Source: Pectinatus haikarae | GTDB taxonomy: Bacteria; Bacillota; Negativicutes; Selenomonadales; Selenomonadaceae | Strand: one strand, 5' to 3' | DNA: 64,000 bases | Assembly (NCBI RefSeq): GCF_030813505.1 | Contig: NZ_JAUSUE010000005.1 | Shown here: one piece after another, positions 25,890-33,308 of the stretch | Numbering within the stretch: the first letter of the stretch is position 1 | Layout of the letters: every line of letters starts with the position of its first letter | The notes under the pieces: generated by a model | What the model was told of the DNA's origin: nothing | The model's input: only the letters and a program-made list of their open reading frames with translations | Databases searched by the model: none | Position numbers and translations under genes: made by a program

Positions 25890-26253
25890 GAATATACCCC
25901 TTTTCACGGAACCATTTAACCAAACAGCTGGTCCAATATGTTCTGCCCGCAAAAAATTTGCGGGCAAAAGAAAAATATGGTACTGTTGTGACAGCTGTAT
26001 TGATCATCGGTTCTCTATTTTTTGTAGAATTTTATGGATATTATTATTCTATATAGTAATAAAATTTTTAGCAAGAATAAGTATGAGCAAAAAAGAACAA
26101 AATATGAACGTAAAAGGTGAATATGTGGATAAATGGGCGGTCTTTGTTTATGTTTAAAAAAAATAACATAGATTTAATAAATACTTAACAGCATATATTT
26201 TTTAGTCCTTTAAAATAAAAATAAAACATTATTTCCATTGGAGGGGATTTTCG
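25890..26253. other. Divergent gap between the flavoprotein and the phosphoesterase
   Basis: It includes a 9-base-pair hairpin, GCCCGCAAA paired with TTTGCGGGC at 25945-25965, 56 bases before the flavoprotein start; it may be an operator or leader hairpin. The rest is AT-rich, and I see nothing else except the GGAGGGG before 26254. Confidence 0.55.
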
Positions 26254-27978
26254 GTGAAAGAAGAAAAAAGTGTTTTGGATCTGTTTGCGGAAAGAAATCA
26301 TGGCATAAGCCGCCGCTTTTTTTTGCAAAGCTGTGGGGCGGCTCTGGCAGTGGCCAGTATGCCTATCAATCTTACTAAAGTTTTTGCTGCCGATGCATTT
26401 TCCAGACAGCCTGTACATACGATGCTTACATGGACGCTTGATCCCCGCACGACGCAGACTCTTGCATGGACTACATCTGTGACTGCGGATAAAGGCATAT
26501 TACAATATACTGATACGAATAATTATAAGAAAGACGGCTGGAAAGCCGCAGTTTCCGTGCAGGGAAATACGGAAGAATTTGATACCAATGAGGACTATGT
26601 GAAACTGCACTATGCTACTGCGCAAAGGCTTAAACCAGGTACAGAGTATACATATAGAGTAGGATATGACTCTAATTGGAGCCAGCCTCAGTCTTTTTTG
26701 ACTGAAGCTGACAATAGGTCGGAATTCAAGTTTCTTGTGTTCGGTGATTCACAAAGTGGATTACCGGCAAATCCTGAATATGGACCGTGGAAAAAAACTA
26801 TAGAAAATGCGTATGCGGCAAATACAGATGCGGCATTTTTCATGAATATCGGTGATCTTGTGGAAGTAGGGCAGGATTTTTCCCATTGGAAGAAATGGTA
26901 TAGCGCGGCTGAAAATGTTCTCGAAAAAATTCCGGGTATGGCCGTTGCAGGGAATCATGAAACCTATGATGTACCAAAGGAAAATCATTCCACGCTGCCG
27001 GTGTATTTTAAGAAACAGATCCATCTGCCGTTAAACGGACCGGAAGAATTGAAAGGGCAGGTTTATTCCTTTGATTATGGCAATGTTCATTTTGCAGTGC
27101 TCGACAGTCAGGAAAATGAAGAAGGAACATATATTGAAAATATGCTGCAGAAAGAAGCAGATTGGCTTGACCGGGATTTGACTTCATCAAAACAGCTGTG
27201 GAAAATGGTATTTTTCCATAAGACACCTTATTATAATAAAGCGGAACGCTCCAATGAGAATGTAAAAAGAGCGTTTACACCGATCATAGATAAGCATCAT
27301 GTCGATATGGTAGTGAACGGGCACGACCATGGCTATTCCAGGACATATCCGATTTACAATGATGAATTTGTCAGCAGTCCGGATAAGGGAACAGTGTATC
27401 TTGTTACCGGCCGCAGCGGAAATAAATATTATACAGATCTTTCACAAAAAATATGGGATGCGTTCTTTTTTGATCCTCAGGCAGAACCTAATTATGTCGT
27501 TATGTCAGTGAAGGGAGCCCAATTGGTGGTATCCGCATATACACAAAGCGGCAGCTGCATAGATGTTTATACCATAGACAAGAATAGGAAGACAGATACA
27601 CCGTGTACAGTTTTGCCGGGGAAGGCAAATTATACGCGTCTGGCGATATGGGGCAATCTTTTGCAGACACCGCTTATTCCTGTGTCTCCGCAGCAGATAG
27701 ATAATATTTGGTATCTGCCTTTGAACAGCTTTATTGATTTTATAGGCGGGGATATGGATCTGAGAAATAGTGCTATAGCTATTTCCTATAAAAAAGACGT
27801 TATTTCCTTACAGCTTGACAGCAGTGATGCGGTAGTCAATAACAATACCGTGTCTCTGGCGCATCCTGTAAAATTTGTGAAGGATACGCCGATGATTGCT
27901 GCTGATGATCTCAAACCGCTCCTGAAGTTTGATAATAAGTATGACGCATTGCTGAATGTTCTTTTTTTAGTAAGATAA
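26254..27978 (+). CDS. Tat-exported purple acid phosphatase-like metallophosphoesterase
   Basis: This 574-residue protein starts at GTG, seven bases after GGAGGGG. A twin-arginine signal is present (SRRFFLQ, Arg20-Arg21, then a hydrophobic stretch ending near VFAADA), so it is exported folded. An N-terminal fibronectin-like domain of purple acid phosphatases covers about 50-155. The metallophosphoesterase core shows VFGDSQSG, NIGDLVEVG, AGNHE and VNGHDHGYSRTYP, the metal-ligand blocks. The last 100 residues resemble the copper-amine-oxidase N-terminal domain (WYLPLNSFIDFIGGD), a common extracellular add-on. It likely releases phosphate from external phosphoesters. Monocistronic. Confidence 0.9.
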   Translation: MKEEKSVLDLFAERNHGISRRFFLQSCGAALAVASMPINLTKVFAADAFSRQPVHTMLTWTLDPRTTQTLAWTTSVTADKGILQYTDTNNYKKDGWKAAVSVQGNTEEFDTNEDYVKLHYATAQRLKPGTEYTYRVGYDSNWSQPQSFLTEADNRSEFKFLVFGDSQSGLPANPEYGPWKKTIENAYAANTDAAFFMNIGDLVEVGQDFSHWKKWYSAAENVLEKIPGMAVAGNHETYDVPKENHSTLPVYFKKQIHLPLNGPEELKGQVYSFDYGNVHFAVLDSQENEEGTYIENMLQKEADWLDRDLTSSKQLWKMVFFHKTPYYNKAERSNENVKRAFTPIIDKHHVDMVVNGHDHGYSRTYPIYNDEFVSSPDKGTVYLVTGRSGNKYYTDLSQKIWDAFFFDPQAEPNYVVMSVKGAQLVVSAYTQSGSCIDVYTIDKNRKTDTPCTVLPGKANYTRLAIWGNLLQTPLIPVSPQQIDNIWYLPLNSFIDFIGGDMDLRNSAIAISYKKDVISLQLDSSDAVVNNNTVSLAHPVKFVKDTPMIAADDLKPLLKFDNKYDALLNVLFLVR

Positions 27979-28018
27979 TAAAGTCTGGATTAAATTAATC
28001 AACTGGTAAAGAGGTGGG

Positions 28019-28060
28019 AAAAGGCAGCTGTGCAGTTTGGGCGCAGCTGCCTTTTTATTT
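28019..28060 (+). terminator. Terminator after the phosphoesterase
   Basis: AAAGGCAGCTG pairs with CAGCTGCCTTT, followed by TTTATTTTTT. Confidence 0.88.
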
Positions 28061-28064
28061 TTTC

Positions 28065-28093
28065 TTTACATAGTAAAAATGTAGATTTATACT
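28065..28093 (+). promoter_or_regulatory. Promoter of the larA-like gene
   Basis: TTTACA (28065-28070), 17-base spacer, TATACT (28088-28093). Confidence 0.7.
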
Positions 28094-28131
28094 AACGAGT
28101 GTAAAGTACACAAAATAGGAGATGGTTTGTG

Positions 28132-29415
28132 ATGGAAGAGTATGTAAACGTAAAGCTTCCTTATGACAAAACGGTTATAAATGCCAGTATAAAAAAAGTC
28201 AATCTGGCAGGGGTGCTTTCTTCTAAAGCTGCTGATTTTCATGCTGCACTGCCGGAAAATGAAATTGTGGAACAATCGCTGGATAGCCCTATTGGATCGG
28301 CAGGTCTTGAGGATTTGGCCAAAGGGAAAAAGAATATTGTCATCATAAGCTCAGATCATACCAGACCTGTTCCATCAAAAATAATTATGCCGATATTGCT
28401 GCGGCGTATACGCAGCGCCGCACCGGAAGCTCAGATAACTATTTTGGTGGCCACGGGTTTTCATCGTGCGTCCACAAACGAAGAACTGATCGATAAATAT
28501 GGAAGCGATATAGTGGACAATGAGAATATCGTGATGCATGTGTCAGATGATGATGCCGCCATGACGGCAATAGGGACATTGCCGTCCGGCGGGCCGTGTA
28601 TTATAAACAAGATTGCGGCACAAGCGGATCTGCTTATTGCAGAGGGCTTTATAGAATCCCATTTCTTCGCAGGCTTTTCCGGAGGACGAAAGTCTGTATT
28701 GCCGGGGATAGCTTCTTATAAAACTATTATGGCGAATCATTGCGGTGAATTTATAGCTTCGGAAAAGGCACGCACAGGAAATTTGGAGAACAATCCCATA
28801 CATGAAGATATGATTTATGCAGCCCGGGCTGCTAATCTTAGATTTATAGTGAATGTGGTATTGGATGAAGATAAAAAGATAATAGCGTCTTTTGCGGGTG
28901 ATTGTGATAAAGCGCATTTGCAGGGCTGCGAATTTTTGCAGGATTTGGCAAGAGTACCCAAATGTCCGTGCGATATAGCTGTATCCACCAATGGCGGGTA
29001 TCCTCTTGATCAGAATATATATCAGGCAGTGAAAGGAATGACGGCTGCCGAGGCTACTAACAAGGAGGGCGGTGTAATAATAATGGTCGCTGGCTGTGCC
29101 GATGGGCATGGCGGTATAGGCTTTTATAAAAATATTGCCGATGCAGAAACACCGGAAGCGTTTTTGCGCCAGTCACTGGCTACTCCGCGTCAAGAAACTG
29201 TACCGGAGCAATGGACCTCACAAATTTTGGCAAGAATCTTGGTACATCATCATGTGATACTTGTTTCTGATCTTATTGATCCGGAAATAGCACATAATTT
29301 GCATATGGAAACAGCCGAAAACTTTGAGCAGGCTTTGGCAAGGGCTTTTGAATTACAAGGAGAAGATGCCAGGATAACCGTGATCCCGGATGGCCTTTCC
29401 GTTATAGTTGAATAA
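28132..29415 (+). CDS. larA: LarA-family nickel-pincer racemase (lactate racemase-like)
   Basis: A 427-residue protein of the LarA family, whose founder interconverts D- and L-lactate by hydride transfer to a nickel-pincer nucleotide cofactor bound to a lysine. Key blocks are visible: SSDHTRPVPSK near 80, ATGFHRASTNEE near 105, and HFFAGFSGGRKSVLPG, in which His177 and Lys187 match the cofactor-binding residues His174 and Lys184 of Lactobacillus LarA. ATG 28132 follows AGGAG; a GTG three bases earlier is possible. Cofactor genes larB, larC and larE are not in the window. Related enzymes act on other 2-hydroxyacids, so the substrate is uncertain. Confidence 0.9.
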   Translation: MEEYVNVKLPYDKTVINASIKKVNLAGVLSSKAADFHAALPENEIVEQSLDSPIGSAGLEDLAKGKKNIVIISSDHTRPVPSKIIMPILLRRIRSAAPEAQITILVATGFHRASTNEELIDKYGSDIVDNENIVMHVSDDDAAMTAIGTLPSGGPCIINKIAAQADLLIAEGFIESHFFAGFSGGRKSVLPGIASYKTIMANHCGEFIASEKARTGNLENNPIHEDMIYAARAANLRFIVNVVLDEDKKIIASFAGDCDKAHLQGCEFLQDLARVPKCPCDIAVSTNGGYPLDQNIYQAVKGMTAAEATNKEGGVIIMVAGCADGHGGIGFYKNIADAETPEAFLRQSLATPRQETVPEQWTSQILARILVHHHVILVSDLIDPEIAHNLHMETAENFEQALARAFELQGEDARITVIPDGLSVIVE

Positions 29416-29503
29416 AATGCTAAAAAAATATTGCACATAAAATGATGATTTTAGAATAAATAAAATATAGATGTATACATCTTTCTTGTAATATTTTATG
29501 TAG

Positions 29504-29551
29504 AAGTCTTGCTGTATAAAAGAAAAATTCCTTATACAGCAGGACTTTTTT
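29504..29551 (+). terminator. Terminator after larA
   Basis: AAGTCTTGCTGTATAA pairs with TTATACAGCAGGACTT (one T-G pair), followed by TTTT. Confidence 0.85.
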
Positions 29552-29662
29552 GGAGGACATTCAGAATGCACATGCTTTTATGCGTTTTAAAGGCATATTA
29601 TATTTTAGTATAAACTCTTTTTACTGTCTTTTACTGAGAGAAAAACGAAAAACAATGTATAC

Positions 29663-29692
29663 TTGACAATAGCAGCGGAAGCCTTTTATAAT
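29663..29692 (+). promoter_or_regulatory. Promoter of the DUF3100 operon
   Basis: TTGACA (29663-29668), 18-base spacer, TATAAT (29687-29692). Confidence 0.8.
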
Positions 29693-29715
29693 ATAGCTCG
29701 TTGGGTTAGGCAAGG

Positions 29716-29750
29716 GCGCTTATCTTTAAGGATAAGTGTCATTTTTTATA
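29716..29750 (+). terminator. Attenuator-like hairpin in the DUF3100 leader
   Basis: GCGCTTATC pairs with GATAAGTGT (9 pairs, two G-U at the base) around TTTAAG, followed by ATTTTTTATAT. It begins about 17 bases after the predicted transcription start, so it would stop transcription before the operon unless antiterminated. Confidence 0.6.
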
Positions 29751-29821
29751 TCCGGATAGAAATTATATTATTTTTTATAATGTATAATTAATATTATTAT
29801 ACATTGCGGAGGGAGTCAATT

Positions 29822-30595
29822 ATGGATTTAGTCAAAAATTGGAAAATTCATCTGTTTGCCCTGCTTCTTGTTATTGTTGCGGAAAGGATCGGTATACAGA
29901 AGTTTGGGTTGGTAGTTTTTCTGCCGTTATTTTATGCGTTGGCCTTAGGTGGAGTCATAAGTGTACCGAAATTTAAAATATTGTCAGTTGCCAATATGGA
30001 GAGAGCCGGTCAGTTCATGCCGATCGCCATGCTGGTGCTTATGGTAAAAATAGGGCTTGGCATAGGACCCAATCTTCATATGCTTTTGAATTCAGGGTTG
30101 GCACTTATTATGCAGGAATTCGGTCATTTTTTCGGGACGCTGCTGTTTGGGCTGCCTGTAGCACTTTTATTGAAAATGAAACGCGAAGCAATCGGTGCAT
30201 GTTATTCAATCGACAGAGAACCTAATGTTGCTATTATTGCCGAAAAATTTGGTATTTTTTCACCGGAAGGACGCGGTGTCATGGGAATGTATATCTGTGG
30301 CACACTGTTTGGTGCGCTTTGGATATCTGTGCTGGCAGGCATTATAGCAAAATTGGGTATATTCCATCCTTATGCCTTAGCTATGGGAGCTGGGATAGGC
30401 AGTGCCAGTATGATGGCTGCTGCAACAGGCTCAATCGTGGCTTCATTTCCGGCCGAGGCCGAAAAAATACAGGCGTATGCGGGCGCAGCCAATCTTATGA
30501 CATCCGTTATCGGTGTTTATTTTGCGCTGTTTATTTCTTTGCCCGTAACGATCAAGGTGTATGAATTTATAACCGGAAATAAAAGTGTTAAATAA
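29822..30595 (+). CDS. DUF3100 family integral membrane protein
   Basis: The 257-residue hydrophobic protein has about eight predicted membrane segments and matches my memory of the DUF3100 family: NWKIHLFALLLVIVAERIG at the start, FYALALGGVISVPKF, a central loop KREAIGACYSIDREPNVAII and the Gly/Ala/Ser-rich MGAGIGSASMMAAATGSI. The function is uncharacterised; such genes commonly sit beside M20 amidohydrolases, as here. ATG 29822 follows GGAGGGA. It likely forms a transporter, perhaps with the next small membrane protein, for an amidohydrolase substrate or product. That role is inference. Confidence 0.8.
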   Translation: MDLVKNWKIHLFALLLVIVAERIGIQKFGLVVFLPLFYALALGGVISVPKFKILSVANMERAGQFMPIAMLVLMVKIGLGIGPNLHMLLNSGLALIMQEFGHFFGTLLFGLPVALLLKMKREAIGACYSIDREPNVAIIAEKFGIFSPEGRGVMGMYICGTLFGALWISVLAGIIAKLGIFHPYALAMGAGIGSASMMAAATGSIVASFPAEAEKIQAYAGAANLMTSVIGVYFALFISLPVTIKVYEFITGNKSVK

Positions 30596-30609
30596 GGAGA
30601 GCTGAACAA

Positions 30610-31065
30610 ATGAAAGATACATGGACTGATATAATTTTTATATTAATAACTACAGCAGTTCTTGTACTTGTTTCCAACATAGTGGGATACGGCGGGAGTG
30701 TTCAGAGAGATTTGGTGGGAGCATTATTGCTTGCAGTCATAGCCGCTGCCGGTATCTTTCTTGCCAAGCTGCCTGTTTTGAATAAATTGCCTATTGTTTT
30801 CTGGGTGTCGGCGCTTGCCGTGGTTTTATCCATCCCGGGAGTACCGGGAGCCGATTGGATAGTGGCAAGAACAAAGGATATAAACTTTTTGGCCACAACC
30901 ACGCCTATATTGGCATATGCAGGGCTTGCGCTCGGCAAGGAAATAGAAGGATTTAAAAAATTATCTTGGCGCATAGTACCGATATGTCTGGCCGTATCAG
31001 CGGGATCATTTATTTGTGCGACATTGATGGCGGAAATCATGCTGCATTTAGAAGGCATATTTTGA
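30610..31065 (+). CDS. Small integral membrane protein partnered with DUF3100
   Basis: A 151-residue protein with about five hydrophobic segments (near 7-25, 35-52, 60-78, 95-110 and 120-143). I do not recognise a characterised family. It starts 15 bases after the DUF3100 stop, with AAGGAGAG before the ATG, and ends 30 bases before the amidohydrolase. Tight packing suggests that the two membrane proteins make one two-subunit carrier. Sequence landmarks: TKDINFLATTTPILAYAGLA and a soluble EIEGFKKLSWRIVP loop. No function is claimed. Confidence 0.75.
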   Translation: MKDTWTDIIFILITTAVLVLVSNIVGYGGSVQRDLVGALLLAVIAAAGIFLAKLPVLNKLPIVFWVSALAVVLSIPGVPGADWIVARTKDINFLATTTPILAYAGLALGKEIEGFKKLSWRIVPICLAVSAGSFICATLMAEIMLHLEGIF

Positions 31066-31094
31066 AATTGATATAAACTGGGAGATGCAGATCA

Positions 31095-32402
31095 ATGACT
31101 AAAGATGAATTGAAGGCAATGGTTTGTGCCGCTATCGATAAACGGTACAACGATATCGTCGCTCTGAGCAATGATATTTATAGTAACCCGGAACTCGGTT
31201 ATAAAGAGCATAAGACGTCTGCCAAGGTGCAGGCAGTTTTTGACGAATTAGGCATAGATTATACTGCAGGATGGGGTATGACCGGAGTAAAGGGGCGTAT
31301 AAAAGGCAGAAATTCAAAACGCACTGTTGCTATGCTTGGTGAACTGGATGCGCTTGTATGCCGCAATCATCCTGATGCGGATGAAGAAACCGGCGCTATG
31401 CATTGCTGCGGACATAATGTGCAGATAGCAAATTTGGCTGCCGTTGCCATGGCTTTTAAGGATACTGATGTCATGCGGCATCTTGACGGCGATTTAGTCG
31501 TGTTTGCTGTACCGGCTGAGGAATGCATAGAGATAGAATATCGTAGTACACTTCGGCAAAAGGGGAAAATAAAATACCTCGGAGGCAAAGAAGAAATAAT
31601 TGCTCAGGGCGGTTTTGATGATATTGATGCGGCTATGCAGATGCATGTGAATCCTACTGAGAAAATAAACGGTGAAATACAAGTGGCAGGCAGCAGTAAT
31701 GGCTTTATAGCTAAAATTATCGAATATAGGGGCAAAGCCGCTCATGCGGCGTTTTCACCTTCGGAGGGCATTAATGCGCTGAATGCCGCCATGCTCGGCA
31801 TAATGGGCGTTAACGCCCTGCGGGAAACATTCAAAGAAGCTGATTGCGTGCGATTTCATCCTATAATAAACAACGGCGGTGATCTGGTCAACGTGGTCCC
31901 GGATTATGTTCAGATGGAAAGCTATGTCAGAGCTGCTAATGTGAATGCTTTGAAGGAAAGCAATATAAGAGTGAATCGTGCGCTGAAAGCCGGCGCTGAT
32001 GCTGTCGGCGCCGAATGCATAATTAAAGATATGCCGGGGTATCTGCCATTGTTTAATAATAAGCAGATGAGTGCTCTTTTGCGAAATAACAGTGAAGAAT
32101 TTTTTGCACCGGCAGATATTTACGATGGGGAACATTCTGCGGGCAGTACAGATATGGGGGATGTATCGCACCTTATGCCTGTGCTCCATTCATGGGTCGG
32201 CTGTGTACATGGTGCGCTGCATAGTGCACAATATGATTTATTTGACAAGGATACCGCATATGCTAAATCACCGAAGACAATGGCTATGACGATCATTGAT
32301 CTTCTTTATGATAATGCGGCCGAACTGGAAGAAATTCTTGCAAATAATAAACCGCTTATGACCAAGGAAAGTTATCTTAAATATATGGAATCCATTAAAT
32401 AA
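31095..32402 (+). CDS. M20 family amidohydrolase (AbgB/peptidase-like)
   Basis: The 435-residue cytoplasmic metallohydrolase belongs to the M20D group with aminoacylases and aminobenzoyl-glutamate hydrolase. Metal-site blocks are seen in order: LGELDAL near 79, MHCCGHNVQ near 103, PAEECIEIEY near 138, MQMHVNP near 178 and the C-terminal AGSTDMGDVSHLMP near 350. A dimerisation domain (about 200-310) contains GKAAHAAFSP. GGGAGATG lies before the ATG. Third gene of the DUF3100 operon, so it probably hydrolyses an amide (N-acyl amino acid or p-aminobenzoyl-glutamate-like compound) handled by the membrane proteins. Confidence 0.88.
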   Translation: MTKDELKAMVCAAIDKRYNDIVALSNDIYSNPELGYKEHKTSAKVQAVFDELGIDYTAGWGMTGVKGRIKGRNSKRTVAMLGELDALVCRNHPDADEETGAMHCCGHNVQIANLAAVAMAFKDTDVMRHLDGDLVVFAVPAEECIEIEYRSTLRQKGKIKYLGGKEEIIAQGGFDDIDAAMQMHVNPTEKINGEIQVAGSSNGFIAKIIEYRGKAAHAAFSPSEGINALNAAMLGIMGVNALRETFKEADCVRFHPIINNGGDLVNVVPDYVQMESYVRAANVNALKESNIRVNRALKAGADAVGAECIIKDMPGYLPLFNNKQMSALLRNNSEEFFAPADIYDGEHSAGSTDMGDVSHLMPVLHSWVGCVHGALHSAQYDLFDKDTAYAKSPKTMAMTIIDLLYDNAAELEEILANNKPLMTKESYLKYMESIK

Positions 32403-32431
32403 TCTTCATGTGCTCATAAAATGACAACAAC

Positions 32432-32525
32432 AAAAAGCACTGCCGTAAATAATGAAGTGATCCCGCAAGGTTAGGTTTTAATCAAACTTGCGCGGGAGCA
32501 GGTTCATAACGGCAGTGCTTTTTAC
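32432..32525. terminator. Large two-level terminator between amidohydrolase and His-rich genes
   Basis: AAAAAGCACTGCCGT (32432-32446) pairs perfectly with ACGGCAGTGCTTTTT (32509-32523). Inside is a second stem, TCCCGCAAGGTT with AACTTGCGCGGGA. It serves the converging genes on both strands. Confidence 0.85.
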
Positions 32526-32533
32526 TTACGGTA

Positions 32534-32770
32534 TCAGCGATAGTGCTGTGTTTTGCGATCGTGTTTTTCATGATGTTGTTTATGATGTTTTGCTTTGTGG
32601 TATTTTTTATGCGGTGCCGGTTTTTGGTTATGAGGAGACAATTGCTGTATTCGATTCTGCGGATAGTGATCTTGCGGAGAGGCATTTGCGACGGCGCCTC
32701 CTGCTATACCGGTAAACATGACTGCACTGATTATGAAAACTGATAATCTTTTTAGATTGAATTTTATCAT
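32534..32770 (-). CDS. Small exported histidine-rich protein
   Basis: A 78-residue protein with an N-terminal signal peptide (FNLKRLSVFIISAVMFTGIAGG, likely cleaved after AVANA) and a mature part of about 49 residues with ten histidines plus many Lys and Gln (for example KHHKQHHEKHD). No family is recognised. His-rich exported peptides can bind nickel, copper, zinc or iron; that is inference. ATG 32770 has AAGGAG nine bases upstream; an earlier GTG overlaps the ribosome site. Monocistronic; it ends at the large shared terminator. Confidence 0.75.
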   Translation of the reverse strand: MIKFNLKRLSVFIISAVMFTGIAGGAVANASPQDHYPQNRIQQLSPHNQKPAPHKKYHKAKHHKQHHEKHDRKTQHYR

Positions 32771-33010
32771 GATAGCCACTCCTTATCTGTAAATAATTAT
32801 TTACCAATTATTGATTTTATTGTAGCAGGGTTCGTTTAATCATATGTGTTATTTTTATGAAAAAATGATGAAAAATATAAAATGAGTCCTGTTATATGAC
32901 AGGACCCATGAATATGTTATCTCGCCAGTATATGGTCGCTTTTAGTCAGGATGTTAGTTGGGGGAAACATCAGAATAGTGATCATGCTGGCGATGACAGC
33001 GATGTAAGTG

Positions 33011-33060
33011 CATCGATCATAATCAGTACAGAAGGAGTGAGATACTGATCATAATCGATG
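33011..33060. repeat. Imperfect inverted repeat with embedded direct repeat
   Basis: CATCGAT-CATA-ATCAGTA faces TACTGAT-CATA-ATCGATG. Two 7-base stems flank a symmetric CATA/CATA internal loop, and the same GATCATAATC occurs in both arms as a direct repeat. Confidence 0.6.
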
Positions 33061-33064
33061 CTTC

Positions 33065-33106
33065 TATCAGATAATTAGTAAGTTTTTACTTACTAATTAT
33101 CTGATA
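33065..33106. repeat. Perfect inverted repeat, 18-19 bp arms
   Basis: TATCAGATAATTAGTAAG (33065-33082) is exactly complementary to 33089-33106, with a T-rich 4-6 base loop. Confidence 0.85.
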
Positions 33107-33114
33107 TTATAACA

Positions 33115-33160
33115 TCAGAAATAAATAAAGTAAATATTTATTTACTTTATTTATTTCTGA
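33115..33160. repeat. Perfect 46-base inverted repeat, 22 bp arms
   Basis: The arm TCAGAAATAAATAAAGTAAA (first 20 of 22 bases from 33115) is exactly mirrored to 33160 around a TT centre. It starts nine bases after the preceding repeat, and both begin TCAGA and end TCTGA. Confidence 0.85.
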
Positions 33161-33215
33161 CAGATCAAAATCGCCAGCGAAAAAGATGTGGGCAGCTCTA
33201 ATTTTAAAAATTTGT

Positions 33216-33223
33216 GCTATAAT
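33216..33223 (+). promoter_or_regulatory. Extended -10 promoter of the MFS gene
   Basis: TGCTATAAT-type extended -10 (TATAAT 33218-33223) lies 86 bases before the MFS start. No good -35 box is seen. Confidence 0.5.
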
Positions 33224-33308
33224 ATATTCAGTTTCCATAAAAAGAGTACATTAATAAAATGATGTATTCCGGATCTGGCGGAGAATTTATATATGGGGTG
33301 TAAACTTT

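Larger units (their letters stand above)
29416..29821 (+). other. Leader region of the DUF3100 operon
   Basis: It contains the larA terminator (29504-29551), a promoter (29663-29692), a leader terminator-like hairpin (29716-29750) and about 60 AT-rich bases before GGAGGGA and the ATG at 29822. A second promoter in the AT-rich part cannot be excluded. Confidence 0.6.
32771..33308. other. Repeat-rich gap between the His-rich gene and MFS gene
   Basis: No convincing gene. It holds GTCCTGT...ACAGGAC (32886-32905), TCGCCAG...CTGGCGA (32922-32993), a dyad at 33011-33060, two tandem perfect inverted repeats (33065-33106, 33115-33160) and an extended -10 promoter (TGCTATAAT, 33216-33223). The minus strand encodes a short hydrophobic open frame at 32917-33050. 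Confidence 0.65.

Noticed and set aside
32432..33160. CRISPR array
   Set aside because: The repeats are inverted hairpins of different sequence, not regularly spaced direct repeats, and no cas gene is present.
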